Positions 1 through 5,695 are shown, counted from the first letter of the stretch. The stretch is DNA of 9,148 nucleotides from an uncultured Chloroflexota bacterium (GCA_903851225.1 CAINNT010000151.1:1-9148); one strand, 5' to 3'. The notes: generated from the letters alone by a model not told the origin. Numbers and translations: made by a program.

Positions 1-216
1 TATGACGGGACCGAGCTGGCATCCATGGACCCCCTGGTCCTGATGAAGAACCTCGACCACACCCGCATGACCTCGCGCCGCCTCTCCTACATCCTGCAGC
101 AGCAGGTGCACCTCTACACCCCCGAGGCGAACAAGCTCCGCGACGAGATCGACCTCTATGTCGAGGCGGAGCGCCAGATTGAGGCCGAGATGGCCCGTCG
201 TAAGATCCGCGCCTAA
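1..216 (+). CDS. 3' end of an unrecognised protein (C-terminal 71 residues)
   Basis: The reading frame is open from the first base of the window to a TAA at 214-216, so this is most likely the tail of a longer gene that starts to the left. An internal ATG at 25 has neither a Shine-Dalgarno site nor a -10-like element in front of it, which argues against a start there. The visible tail is hydrophilic. Its last 35 or so residues (EANKLRDEIDLYVEAE... onward) are rich in Glu, Arg, Lys and Ala and should form a charged amphipathic helix, perhaps a coiled coil. It has no signal peptide, membrane segment or cysteine motif. I do not recognise the family from this fragment. The next gene begins 38 bases downstream on the same strand with its own ribosome binding site, so the two could share a transcript. 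Confidence 0.6.
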   Translation, partial: YDGTELASMDPLVLMKNLDHTRMTSRRLSYILQQQVHLYTPEANKLRDEIDLYVEAERQIEAEMARRKIRA

Positions 217-241
217 CCCCGCCGGCGCGGGTGAACGAATC

Positions 242-246
242 GGAGG
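242..246 (+). promoter_or_regulatory. Shine-Dalgarno site of the first lipoprotein gene
   Basis: GGAGG (within GGAGGGAGA) lies 8 bases before the ATG at 255. It decides the start of this gene. The in-frame GTG at 231 would place the GGAGG inside the coding region and put a charged peptide (VNESEGEE) ahead of the signal sequence. This is the clearest canonical ribosome binding site in the window; several other genes lack one. Confidence 0.8.
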
Positions 247-254
247 GAGAAGAA

Positions 255-761
255 ATGCGAGTTGGCTTCCACGCCACCAGAATCACTGCCCTCCTTGCAG
301 CCGCCCTCGTGGTTGGCGCGTGCGCCAACACCGACAAATACGGCGTGCCGCTCACCCCGACAGCACCCGGATTCGGAGAGATTGTGGGCGATGTCTCCTG
401 TGATTCAGGTGGTCATGACGCTGCATTCCACCTCCACTCCCAACTCGCGGTCTACCTTCCAGACGGCACCAGTACAGTGGTACCAGCGGACATCGGCGTC
501 GGTGGTACCTGCATGTACTGGCTCCACACCCATGACACGACTGGTAAGTTGCATGTTGAGGCACCCGCGACAACAGCGGCTACGCTGGCCGACTTCCTTG
601 AGATCTGGCGGCGATCCACCAATCCAACCATTCCAGATGCCGTAAACGCTGGGCTCGCAGAGGTGCGTGTTATGGGCGAAGTCGTCAATGACCCTGCAAG
701 CATTGAGCTGACCGACGGGCTCGGCGTCGAGATCTTCCTCTCAGCGTTTCCTCCGCGTTAG
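255..761 (+). CDS. Secreted lipoprotein with His/Cys-rich core, function unknown
   Basis: The product has 168 residues. Residues 1-22 are a lipoprotein signal peptide with a basic start (MRVGFHATR) and a hydrophobic stretch, ending in a lipobox VGAC with Cys23 as the predicted lipidated residue. It should be anchored on the outer face of the cytoplasmic membrane. The mature part has a conserved-looking core: H54, H59, H61 (HLH), then LAVYLPDG, VPADIG, C86, YWLHTHD (H91, H93) and H100 (KLHVEAP), then a Leu/Phe/Trp segment near 111-119 (LADFLEIWR). I recall a similar pattern (HxH, VPxxIG, C, LHTHD, HVExP) from uncharacterised secreted bacterial proteins, but I know no assigned function. The clustered histidines suggest metal binding, and C49/C86 could form a disulfide; both are inferences. 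The ATG at 255 is preferred over the in-frame GTG at 231 because of the GGAGG site and the signal peptide. Confidence 0.85.
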   Translation: MRVGFHATRITALLAAALVVGACANTDKYGVPLTPTAPGFGEIVGDVSCDSGGHDAAFHLHSQLAVYLPDGTSTVVPADIGVGGTCMYWLHTHDTTGKLHVEAPATTAATLADFLEIWRRSTNPTIPDAVNAGLAEVRVMGEVVNDPASIELTDGLGVEIFLSAFPPR

Positions 762-774
762 CGGGCAACGCCGT

Positions 775-900
775 TTAGCGGCCACCTCGTGCGATCTCGC
801 CACCCCCAATGCGCTGAGCAATCCAGACAGGAACCACGGAGACCAGAACGAGCAACAGCGCGACAACGTTCACAACCGGCAGCTGATAGGAGCGTTGCAA
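775..900 (-). CDS. Possible 41-residue single-pass membrane peptide, or permease C-terminal remnant
   Basis: On the minus strand a frame runs from a TTG at 900-898 to a TAA at 777-775. It has an AGGGA sequence 7 bases before the TTG. The peptide begins LQRSYQLPVVN, continues with a strongly hydrophobic stretch of Val, Leu and Ala (about residues 8-28), and ends in a Gly/Arg tail (AQRIGGGEIARGGR), consistent with one membrane helix. The helix followed by WIAQR resembles the last helix of ABC-transporter permeases of the polyamine/iron type, so it may be the remnant of a lost transporter gene. The frame stays open upstream into the tRNA region without further permease-like sequence. Against a real gene are its shortness, the TTG start and the overlap with a possible tRNA terminator. 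A GTG at 873-871 is an alternative start. Confidence 0.35.
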   Translation of the reverse strand: MQRSYQLPVVNVVALLLVLVSVVPVWIAQRIGGGEIARGGR

Positions 901-921
901 AAAGCAGTCCCTGTTCCTGCT
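899..921 (-). terminator. Weak intrinsic terminator after tRNA-Glu
   Basis: Read on the minus strand, AGCAG, a 9-base loop and CTGCT form a 5-bp stem (6 with a G-T pair) followed directly by a T run (TTTTT counting the last stem base). It lies 8 bases past the encoded CCA of the tRNA, where a terminator for a single-gene tRNA transcript would be expected. The stem is short and only moderately GC-rich, so efficiency is doubtful. It also overlaps the start of the small ORF at 775-900. Confidence 0.4.
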
Positions 922-928
922 CAAAGGT

Positions 929-1005
929 TGGTAGCGCGTACGGGATTCGAACCCGTGGTCTCTGCCTTGAGAGGGCAGTGTCCTAGGCCGCTAGACGAAC
1001 GCGCC
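929..1005 (-). tRNA. tRNA-Glu (anticodon CUC)
   Basis: The minus-strand sequence folds into a complete cloverleaf of 77 bases including an encoded CCA. The acceptor strands GGCGCGT and ACGCGCT pair with one G-U at the top. The D arm is GTCT/GGAC. The anticodon stem is CTGCC/GGCAG around the loop CTCTCAA, which gives anticodon CTC. The variable region has 5 bases, and the T arm is ACGGG/CCCGT around TTCGAAT. The discriminator base is A, followed by CCA at 931-929. The TCGTCTAGCGGCCTAGGAC segment is typical of bacterial tRNA-Glu. The gene stands alone. A duplicated 3' end that would mark an integrated element was not seen nearby. Confidence 0.96.
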
Positions 1006-1018
1006 GCGGTGCTCGGGG

Positions 1019-1024
1019 ATCATA
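1019..1024 (-). promoter_or_regulatory. Candidate -10 element of the tRNA-Glu gene
   Basis: TATGAT on the minus strand matches the -10 consensus TATAAT at five of six positions and ends 13 bases before the first base of the mature tRNA, a normal distance for a short 5' leader. No convincing -35 hexamer was found 16-18 bases further upstream. Confidence 0.5.
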
Positions 1025-1076
1025 AGCGATCGGACGGCTTGGTGCCCGACATTGCGGGGCGGCGCACAAGAGCGTG

Positions 1077-1082
1077 TAGGGT
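1077..1082 (+). promoter_or_regulatory. -10 element placing transcription start at the ATG (leaderless)
   Basis: TAGGGT fits the TANNNT form of a -10 element and is followed by exactly six bases and then the ATG at 1089. Transcription normally begins about 7 bases after the hexamer, so the mRNA would begin at the start codon. There is no Shine-Dalgarno site here. A loose -35 match (TTGCGG, 1052-1057) lies 19 bases upstream. Confidence 0.5.
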
Positions 1083-1088
1083 TAGTGT

Positions 1089-1544
1089 ATGAAGCGCCGA
1101 TCCGCCCTCATTGCCTCCCTGGTTCTGGTGCTGGCGGCCTGCGGCTCAGGGCTCGATGCGATTCACGGCTCGCCCAAGGCGACCCCCACCGATTTTGCCG
1201 GGCTGACAAAGCGATTCTCCAAGTTCAACCTCAGCGTCAACACGGTCGTGAGCGGCGATGCCGGGTGCACCGATCAGGGACTCGCCCCAATGGCGATCTC
1301 CTTCACGATCGCCGGTCTTGGCGAGGAGACCCCCCTCCCCGCCCGCCTCTACCGCTTCCGCAACGACGACTCGTACACCAAGCTGCGCGCGACCGTTGAT
1401 GCGTGTGCCGCTGAGTGGGTCAATGATCCAGCCGCCCTGCTGATGCTTGACGCTTCACCCTACGTGTTGGTGATGGAGGGGGCGACCGATCAGGCCTTCA
1501 TCGATGCGCTGCGCACATCGCTCTACGACGCAGCGGGGAACTAG
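1089..1544 (+). CDS. Small secreted lipoprotein, function unknown
   Basis: The product has 151 residues. It opens with a textbook lipoprotein signal peptide: MKRR, a hydrophobic stretch, and a lipobox LAAC ending at Cys18, the predicted lipid-modified residue. The mature domain (about 133 residues) starts with a Gly/Ser/Pro/Thr-rich linker. It contains two further cysteines, C60 (DAGC) and C106 (VDAC), that could form a disulfide outside the cell. No catalytic motif is visible and I do not recognise the family. The start at 1089 gives a complete signal peptide and is supported by a -10-like hexamer six bases upstream, implying a leaderless message. The gene is divergent from tRNA-Glu and convergent with the lpd-lipA-deaminase operon, with which it shares the CTAG containing both stop codons. 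Confidence 0.85.
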   Translation: MKRRSALIASLVLVLAACGSGLDAIHGSPKATPTDFAGLTKRFSKFNLSVNTVVSGDAGCTDQGLAPMAISFTIAGLGEETPLPARLYRFRNDDSYTKLRATVDACAAEWVNDPAALLMLDASPYVLVMEGATDQAFIDALRTSLYDAAGN

Positions 1545-2599
1545 ACCTCTTCCTTGAGGGTGCGCGGCGAGCTGCCCGCACTGCGCGGCACGGCAACCTT
1601 GGCCGCACCCTTCACAAAACTCGCCTTGATCGAGTTCGCGGCGGCGATCTCCTGCTCCTCGACGGAGAGGATGCCGTGCCGGCCGAGGGCGGCGAGCTCG
1701 TCGCGAATGTAGGTCTGCAGCATCTCGGGTCCATCGGTGCCAATGACATATCGAACTTTGTTCTTGCGTAGCGCGTCAAAGATCTGGCGGAACTCATCCC
1801 AGTCCTTCACCACCTGCGTCATCAGGTTTGAGGTTGGGCAGATCTCCAACACAATCTTTCGTTCATCCAGGGCCTTCAGCGTCTTTGGATCTTGCGCCGA
1901 CTTGACGCCGTGGCCGATACGGTCAGGCTCGAGGCTCTTGATCACGTCGAGCACCTCGCTCACAGGGCCAGATTCGCCGGTGTGCACCGTGATGCCGAGG
2001 CCGGCGAGGCGCGCACGGCGGAAGAGCTTCTTGTATTCGGCAACCTTGAAGTCCTTGGACTCGGGTCCAGCAACGTCGATGCCGACGATGCCGCGGCTCC
2101 TCCAGGCGATCGCCTTCTCCACGATGATCTCGTTCTGCGCATAGGTAAATCCACGGTCGAGGCAGAGAATGAGACCTGGCATCACCGGATACTCGAGTGC
2201 GGCGCGATCAGCGCCGCGGATCGCCGCGGCAATGATGTGGTCGAGGTCCTGCTCGCCGTTGCGATTGCGCTTCATTGGGTTGAAGCGCAGCTCCATGGTG
2301 GTGATGTGGTTCTTGCGGTACGCCCCAGCGACCACCTCGTAGACCGACCGCTCGACCGCGATCGGCGACGACTGGATCAGCTCGGTCCAGTGGAAGAGGT
2401 CGAGGTAGCCGTTGAAGCTGCGCGTACGCTTCGCGCCTGCGGTGATCATCTTGCGGAAGGCCCAGTAATCTTTCGACGGAAGACGGATCCCCTGGGAGTG
2501 TGCGATCCCCCACATGATCGCCGGCGTGACGGAGCCGCCCAGGTGGCAGTGCAGCTCTGCCAACGGGATGCGCGGGCTTAGCGTGGTGGCGCGGCTCAT
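1541..2599 (-). CDS. Adenosine-deaminase-like amidohydrolase with altered substrate pocket
   Basis: The product has 352 residues, a usual length for the adenosine deaminase family of TIM-barrel metallo-hydrolases, which remove the 6-amino group from purine nucleosides or bases in the cytoplasm. The zinc and catalytic residues are all visible: H17 and H19 (ELHCHLGG), H206 and E209 (HTGE), H230 (RIGHG) and D289 (GTDGPEM). Supporting motifs are RFNP near 105, DVAGPE at 175-180 and CPTSN at 254-258. Two positions differ from classical adenosine deaminase. HLDG is HLGG (G21 where mouse Asp19 contacts the ribose 5'-OH), and TDDP is TDGP (G290 where Asp296 contacts purine N7). The chemistry is probably retained but the substrate may not be adenosine, so no gene symbol is given. 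The ATG overlaps the lipA stop as ATGA with no Shine-Dalgarno site, which implies translational coupling. It is the last gene of the operon. Confidence 0.9.
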   Translation of the reverse strand: MSRATTLSPRIPLAELHCHLGGSVTPAIMWGIAHSQGIRLPSKDYWAFRKMITAGAKRTRSFNGYLDLFHWTELIQSSPIAVERSVYEVVAGAYRKNHITTMELRFNPMKRNRNGEQDLDHIIAAAIRGADRAALEYPVMPGLILCLDRGFTYAQNEIIVEKAIAWRSRGIVGIDVAGPESKDFKVAEYKKLFRRARLAGLGITVHTGESGPVSEVLDVIKSLEPDRIGHGVKSAQDPKTLKALDERKIVLEICPTSNLMTQVVKDWDEFRQIFDALRKNKVRYVIGTDGPEMLQTYIRDELAALGRHGILSVEEQEIAAANSIKASFVKGAAKVAVPRSAGSSPRTLKEEV

Positions 2600-3579
2600 G
2601 CGCTCGCTCGCTCGGCGCGGCGACCGCGCAGCGCTGGTGAGCCAGCCGGCACCTGATCGCGGGCGTGATACGAGCTGCGCACCAGCGGGCCCGACTCCAC
2701 GTGCTTGAAACCGAGCGCCAGCGCCTCATCGCGCATCTCTTCGAACTCTGCGGGCGTGTAGTAGCGCACCAGCGGCAGGTGCTCGGCAGTTGGTCGCAGG
2801 TATTGGCCAATGGTCAGCACGTCGCAGTCAACGGCGCGCAGTGCCTTGAACGCCTCAGTCAGTTCAGCGCGCTCCTCGCCAAGGCCGACCATCAGCGAAC
2901 TCTTGGTGTGCACCGGGTTCCCAAGTTCGGTCGCCATCTCTTTTGCGCGACGAATCACTTCAAGAGAGCGCTCCCAGCGAGCGCGCTTGCGCACCGGCTT
3001 CTGCAGGCGCTGCACCGTCTCCAAGTTGTGATCGACGATGTCGGGCGCCGCCTCCATCACCGCACGAAGCGGCTCTTCGCGACCGTCAAAGTCGGGGATC
3101 AGCACCTCAACGCCCGTATCGGGGGCAAGGACGCGAAGTTCGCGAATCGTGGCGGCAAAGATCGCGGCGCCGCCGTCGGCCAGGTCGTCGCGGGCGACGC
3201 TCGTCACCACGACGTGATCGAGGTTCAGCGAGGCGAGTGCCTCAGCCACGCGACGCGGCTCATCAAGGTCGAGGCCGTCTGGCCGGCCAGTCTTCACGGC
3301 GCAGAAGCCGCAGGCGCGCGTGCAGGTGTCGCCAAGGATCATGACCGTGGCTGTCCCCTGTTCCCAGCACTCGCCGATGTTCGGGCAGCGCGCCTCTTCG
3401 CAGACGGTGTTCAGCGTCTTCGTGCGCATGAGAGACTGCAGCTCGCGGTAGCGCGCGCCGCCGGGGGCCTTCGAGCGAATCCACTCAGGATGTTTTGACG
3501 AAACGAGAATCTCTTCGGTGTGGCTCGGCGTAGCGCTAAGCATTGGAAGCTGCCTGCCGACGAGGGGCGAACCAGCCAC
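2596..3579 (-). CDS. lipA: Lipoyl synthase (radical SAM)
   Basis: LipA inserts two sulfurs into protein-bound octanoyl groups to make lipoyl cofactors on 2-oxoacid dehydrogenase E2 subunits and GcvH. The product has 327 residues, normal for the family. The auxiliary 4Fe-4S cluster motif is C60, C65 and C71 (CEEARCPNIGEC). The radical SAM cluster is C86, C90 and C93 (CTRACGFC), and the C-terminal RSSY is at 301-304. Other family signatures include GDTCTRAC, VVTSVARDDL and KSSLMVGLGE. The chosen start is a GTG at 3579-3577 that overlaps the lpd stop by one base (TAGTG) and has GGTGA 7 bases upstream. An in-frame ATG at 3543 would give 315 residues but has no visible ribosome binding site. It sits between lpd and the deaminase-like gene, overlapping both. 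No lipB was seen in the window. Confidence 0.97.
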   Translation of the reverse strand: MAGSPLVGRQLPMLSATPSHTEEILVSSKHPEWIRSKAPGGARYRELQSLMRTKTLNTVCEEARCPNIGECWEQGTATVMILGDTCTRACGFCAVKTGRPDGLDLDEPRRVAEALASLNLDHVVVTSVARDDLADGGAAIFAATIRELRVLAPDTGVEVLIPDFDGREEPLRAVMEAAPDIVDHNLETVQRLQKPVRKRARWERSLEVIRRAKEMATELGNPVHTKSSLMVGLGEERAELTEAFKALRAVDCDVLTIGQYLRPTAEHLPLVRYYTPAEFEEMRDEALALGFKHVESGPLVRSSYHARDQVPAGSPALRGRRAERASA

Positions 3580-5006
3580 TAGAAGTTCACCGAGCGGCCG
3601 AGCGAGACAAGCGCCGCCTCACCGAGCACTTCGCTGAGCGTTGGATGCGGATGTGTGGTGCCGCCTACTCGTTCGGCGGTTGCACCAAGTTCAAGGGCGA
3701 GGCTCGCCTCGGCGATGAGGTCGGTAACCTTCGGCCCAACCATGTGCACGCCGAGCAGTGCGCCGCTCTCCGCGTGTCGGAGGACCTTGCAGAAGCCGTC
3801 GCTGTCGCCACCGATGTGCGCCTTGGCGATTGCGGCAAATGGCATCACCCCCGCAACGAACGGCACGCCGTCGCGCTCCAACTCTTGCGTGGTGGCGCCA
3901 ACCGAGGCGACCTCGGGGCGGCAGTAGGTGGCCCGTGGCTGCTTCGTGTAGTTCATCTCGTGGATTGGCTCGCCAGCTATCGCGTGGGCGGCGATCAGCC
4001 CCTCGTGCGCAGCAACGTGGGCCAGCTGCAGTCCGCCGATCACGTCGCCCACGGCGTAGAGGTGCTCCTGGCTGGTGCGCATCTGTGCATCGACGGCAAT
4101 GAAGCCGCGCTCCACCGTGGCTGCGGTGTTCTCGAGGCCGATGTTTGCGCTGTTCGGCACGCGACCGGCGGCAACGACGAGCAGGTCTGCGCTGAGTGGC
4201 GTTGCCGCGCCCGTGCCGTCGACCGGCTCGATGTTCAGCGTCACACCTTCGGCAGTGCGCACAAGGCTCCCCTCGGCAATGCGGTGGGCGACATGAATCG
4301 CAATGCCTCGCTTGGTGAAGGCGCGGGCCAACTCCTTGGAGGCGTCGCGATCTTCCAGCGGCACAAGCGCTGGGAGCATCTCAACGATGGTGGTCTCGGC
4401 GCCGAGATCGCGGAAGTACGAGGCAAACTCGCAGCCCACGGCGCCGCCACCAACCACGATGACGCGCTTCGGATGCAGGGAGCCTGTGACGATGTCATCG
4501 CTGTTCACGACGACCTTGCCATCGGTCTCAAGGCCCGAAATGCTGCGGACGCTTGACCCGGTCGCGATCACGATATCGGTCGCGGTCATGGTGCGCTCTT
4601 CGCCAGTTGGCTGACCGGCTTCGTCGACGAGTGCCACTGTGATGCTGCCTGGTGCTGCGATGGTGCCGCGAGCGGCGATCAGTTCGACGTTGTTCTTCTT
4701 GAAGAGGCTCTTTAGACCCGCGTGCATCTTGGCAACGATCTTGTCGCGACGTGCGCCAACGACCGTGGTGTCGATGCCGGTGGCGGGGGTGATCTGAATG
4801 CCGAAGTCGGCCGCCTTGCCGATCTTGGCGAGCAGGTCGCCGCTCTCGAGCATCGCCTTCGCAGGAATGCAGCCCCAGTGGAGGCAAGTTCCGCCGACTT
4901 TCGATTGCTCGACGAGCGCCACACGTTTGCCGAGTTGGGCGGCGCGGAAGGCGGCGGCATAGCCACCAGTTCCACCGCCGAGAACGAGGAGATCGTAGTC
5001 GGGCAT
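3579..5006 (-). CDS. lpd: Dihydrolipoamide dehydrogenase (E3)
   Basis: The product has 475 residues, the usual size. It is the FAD-dependent E3 subunit that reoxidises dihydrolipoamide with NAD+ in pyruvate, 2-oxoglutarate or branched-chain dehydrogenase complexes and in glycine cleavage. The FAD-binding fold is at the N-terminus (LVLGGGTGGYAAA, 7-19). The redox-active disulfide is C41 and C46 in GGTCLHWGCIPAKA, where the commoner form is CLNVGC. The NAD-binding motif is VIVVGGGAVGCEFA, and the second FAD contact is AVGDVIGG followed by LAHVAAHEG. The dimerisation domain ends with the catalytic His454-Glu459 pair in HPHPTLSE. The start follows a -10-like TAGGAT by six bases, so the operon message may be leaderless. 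It leads the lpd-lipA-deaminase operon. Its E1 and E2 partners are not in the window, so the complex it serves cannot be told here. Confidence 0.97.
   Translation of the reverse strand: MPDYDLLVLGGGTGGYAAAFRAAQLGKRVALVEQSKVGGTCLHWGCIPAKAMLESGDLLAKIGKAADFGIQITPATGIDTTVVGARRDKIVAKMHAGLKSLFKKNNVELIAARGTIAAPGSITVALVDEAGQPTGEERTMTATDIVIATGSSVRSISGLETDGKVVVNSDDIVTGSLHPKRVIVVGGGAVGCEFASYFRDLGAETTIVEMLPALVPLEDRDASKELARAFTKRGIAIHVAHRIAEGSLVRTAEGVTLNIEPVDGTGAATPLSADLLVVAAGRVPNSANIGLENTAATVERGFIAVDAQMRTSQEHLYAVGDVIGGLQLAHVAAHEGLIAAHAIAGEPIHEMNYTKQPRATYCRPEVASVGATTQELERDGVPFVAGVMPFAAIAKAHIGGDSDGFCKVLRHAESGALLGVHMVGPKVTDLIAEASLALELGATAERVGGTTHPHPTLSEVLGEAALVSLGRSVNF
3587..3591 (-). promoter_or_regulatory. 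Internal ribosome binding site for lipA
   Basis: GGTGA on the minus strand, inside the last codons of lpd, matches the 3' half of the AGGAGGTGA Shine-Dalgarno consensus and sits 7 bases before the GTG at 3579. It favours the GTG over the downstream ATG at 3543 as the lipA start. Confidence 0.5.
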
Positions 5007-5012
5007 ACGAGA

Positions 5013-5018
5013 ATCCTA
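5013..5018 (-). promoter_or_regulatory. -10 element of the lpd-lipA-deaminase operon (leaderless)
   Basis: TAGGAT on the minus strand is followed by six bases (TCTCGT) and then the lpd ATG, so transcription would begin at the start codon. No -35 consensus is visible. It faces the plsY -10 element at 5030-5035, leaving 11 bases between the two hexamers. Confidence 0.55.
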
Positions 5019-5029
5019 CGCCGCACTGC

Positions 5030-5035
5030 TATCCT
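5030..5035 (+). promoter_or_regulatory. -10 element of plsY (leaderless or nearly so)
   Basis: TATCCT is followed by eight bases (CCGCCGCC) and then the ATG at 5044. The message would have a leader of zero to two bases. There is no Shine-Dalgarno site and no clear -35 hexamer. The same TATCCT hexamer precedes the gene starting at 6699. Confidence 0.5.
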
Positions 5036-5043
5036 CCGCCGCC

Positions 5044-5691
5044 ATGGACATTCAACTCGTACTGGCAGCCACGCTGGGCGCCTATCTGGCGGGCTCCATC
5101 CCCTTCGGGCTGATCGTGGCGCGCCTCACCGGAGGCGCCGATCCCCGCTCCGTCGGCTCGGGCCGAACGGGCGGCACGAACGCCCTGCGTGCGCTCGGTC
5201 GTCGCCGTGCCGCAGTCGTCGCCACGGGCGACGTGCTGAAAGGGACGCTCCCGGTCCTGGCCGTCCGCACCCTTTCCGATGCTGCGGGCGACGGCGCAGG
5301 TGCCTGGTGGGAGGTTGTCGCAGCCCTCTTTGCCGTGATCGGCTCGACCCGCTCGGTTTGGGTCGGCTTCAAGGGTGGTCGAGGCATCGCCACAGGATTC
5401 GGCACCGCACTCGCGATTGCGCCAGCTGCCCTCGCCGGCGCAGCACCGTTCTTCTTCGTGCTGATCTGGCGCACCCGACTCGTATCGCTCGGATCAATCA
5501 CTGCCGCGGCTGCGTTCTCGCCCATCTTGATCATCGCCAGTGCACTGTCGCCAACCGGCCTTGACCCCGCGATCGCCACCTACGCCGTGATCGGGCCGGC
5601 CCTGGTGTGGCTCGCGCACGCCGACAACATCGCGCGACTACGCGATGGCACCGAGCGCACCTTCGACACGGGAATGTTGCAGCGCGACTGA
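5044..5691 (+). CDS. plsY: Acyl-phosphate:glycerol-3-phosphate acyltransferase PlsY
   Basis: PlsY is an integral membrane enzyme that moves an acyl chain from acyl-phosphate to the sn-1 position of glycerol 3-phosphate, the first step of phospholipid synthesis in most bacteria. The product has 215 residues with several hydrophobic segments (about 3-28, 53-75, 87-103, 121-143, 150-170 and 178-192). All three family motifs can be aligned. Motif 1 is GSGRTGGTNALR (38-49), motif 2 is FKGGRGIATG (109-118), and motif 3 is AHADNIARLRDGTE with H192, N195 and E204. Motif 1 has Arg where most members have Asn (SGN), and the usual Gly-His just before the FKGG loop is Gly-Ser (G100-S101). These may be lineage features. 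It is divergent from lpd and ends 4 bases from the convergent small membrane-protein gene. Its partner PlsX is not in the window. Confidence 0.93.
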   Translation: MDIQLVLAATLGAYLAGSIPFGLIVARLTGGADPRSVGSGRTGGTNALRALGRRRAAVVATGDVLKGTLPVLAVRTLSDAAGDGAGAWWEVVAALFAVIGSTRSVWVGFKGGRGIATGFGTALAIAPAALAGAAPFFFVLIWRTRLVSLGSITAAAAFSPILIIASALSPTGLDPAIATYAVIGPALVWLAHADNIARLRDGTERTFDTGMLQRD

Positions 5692-5695
5692 GGCG

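Noticed and set aside
231..254. GTG at 231 as the start of the first lipoprotein
   Set aside because: It would put the GGAGG ribosome binding site inside the gene and add an acidic peptide before the signal sequence. The ATG at 255 gives a proper lipoprotein signal.
479..511. Two GGTACC palindromes in the first lipoprotein gene
   Set aside because: Six-base palindromes inside coding sequence, in keeping with chance and Gly/Thr codons. No longer inverted repeat surrounds them.
929..1005. tRNA-Glu as an integration site of a mobile element
   Set aside because: No second copy of the tRNA 3' end and no integrase or phage-like gene is visible in the window.
1892..2581. Plus-strand 229-codon ORF antisense to the deaminase-like gene
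   Set aside because: A shadow of a gene with full zinc-site motifs. The translation is rich in Asp, Arg, Val and Glu repeats with no domain.
2600..2612. Short GAGC tandem repeat just before the deaminase-like ATG (minus strand), possible phase-variation tract
   Set aside because: Only three units, within the last lipA codons, too short to slip at a meaningful rate. It is explained by Glu/Arg/Ala/Ser codons in GC-rich DNA.
2665..3498. Plus-strand 277-codon ORF antisense to lipA
   Set aside because: lipA has both cysteine clusters and the RSSY motif on the other strand. The antisense frame has no supported start signal or family.
3543..4556. Long plus-strand ORF (337 codons) antisense to lpd
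   Set aside because: It mirrors the lpd gene, whose motifs are complete. The antisense translation has no recognisable domain and is rich in His, Arg and Ala, as expected for a shadow frame in GC-rich DNA.
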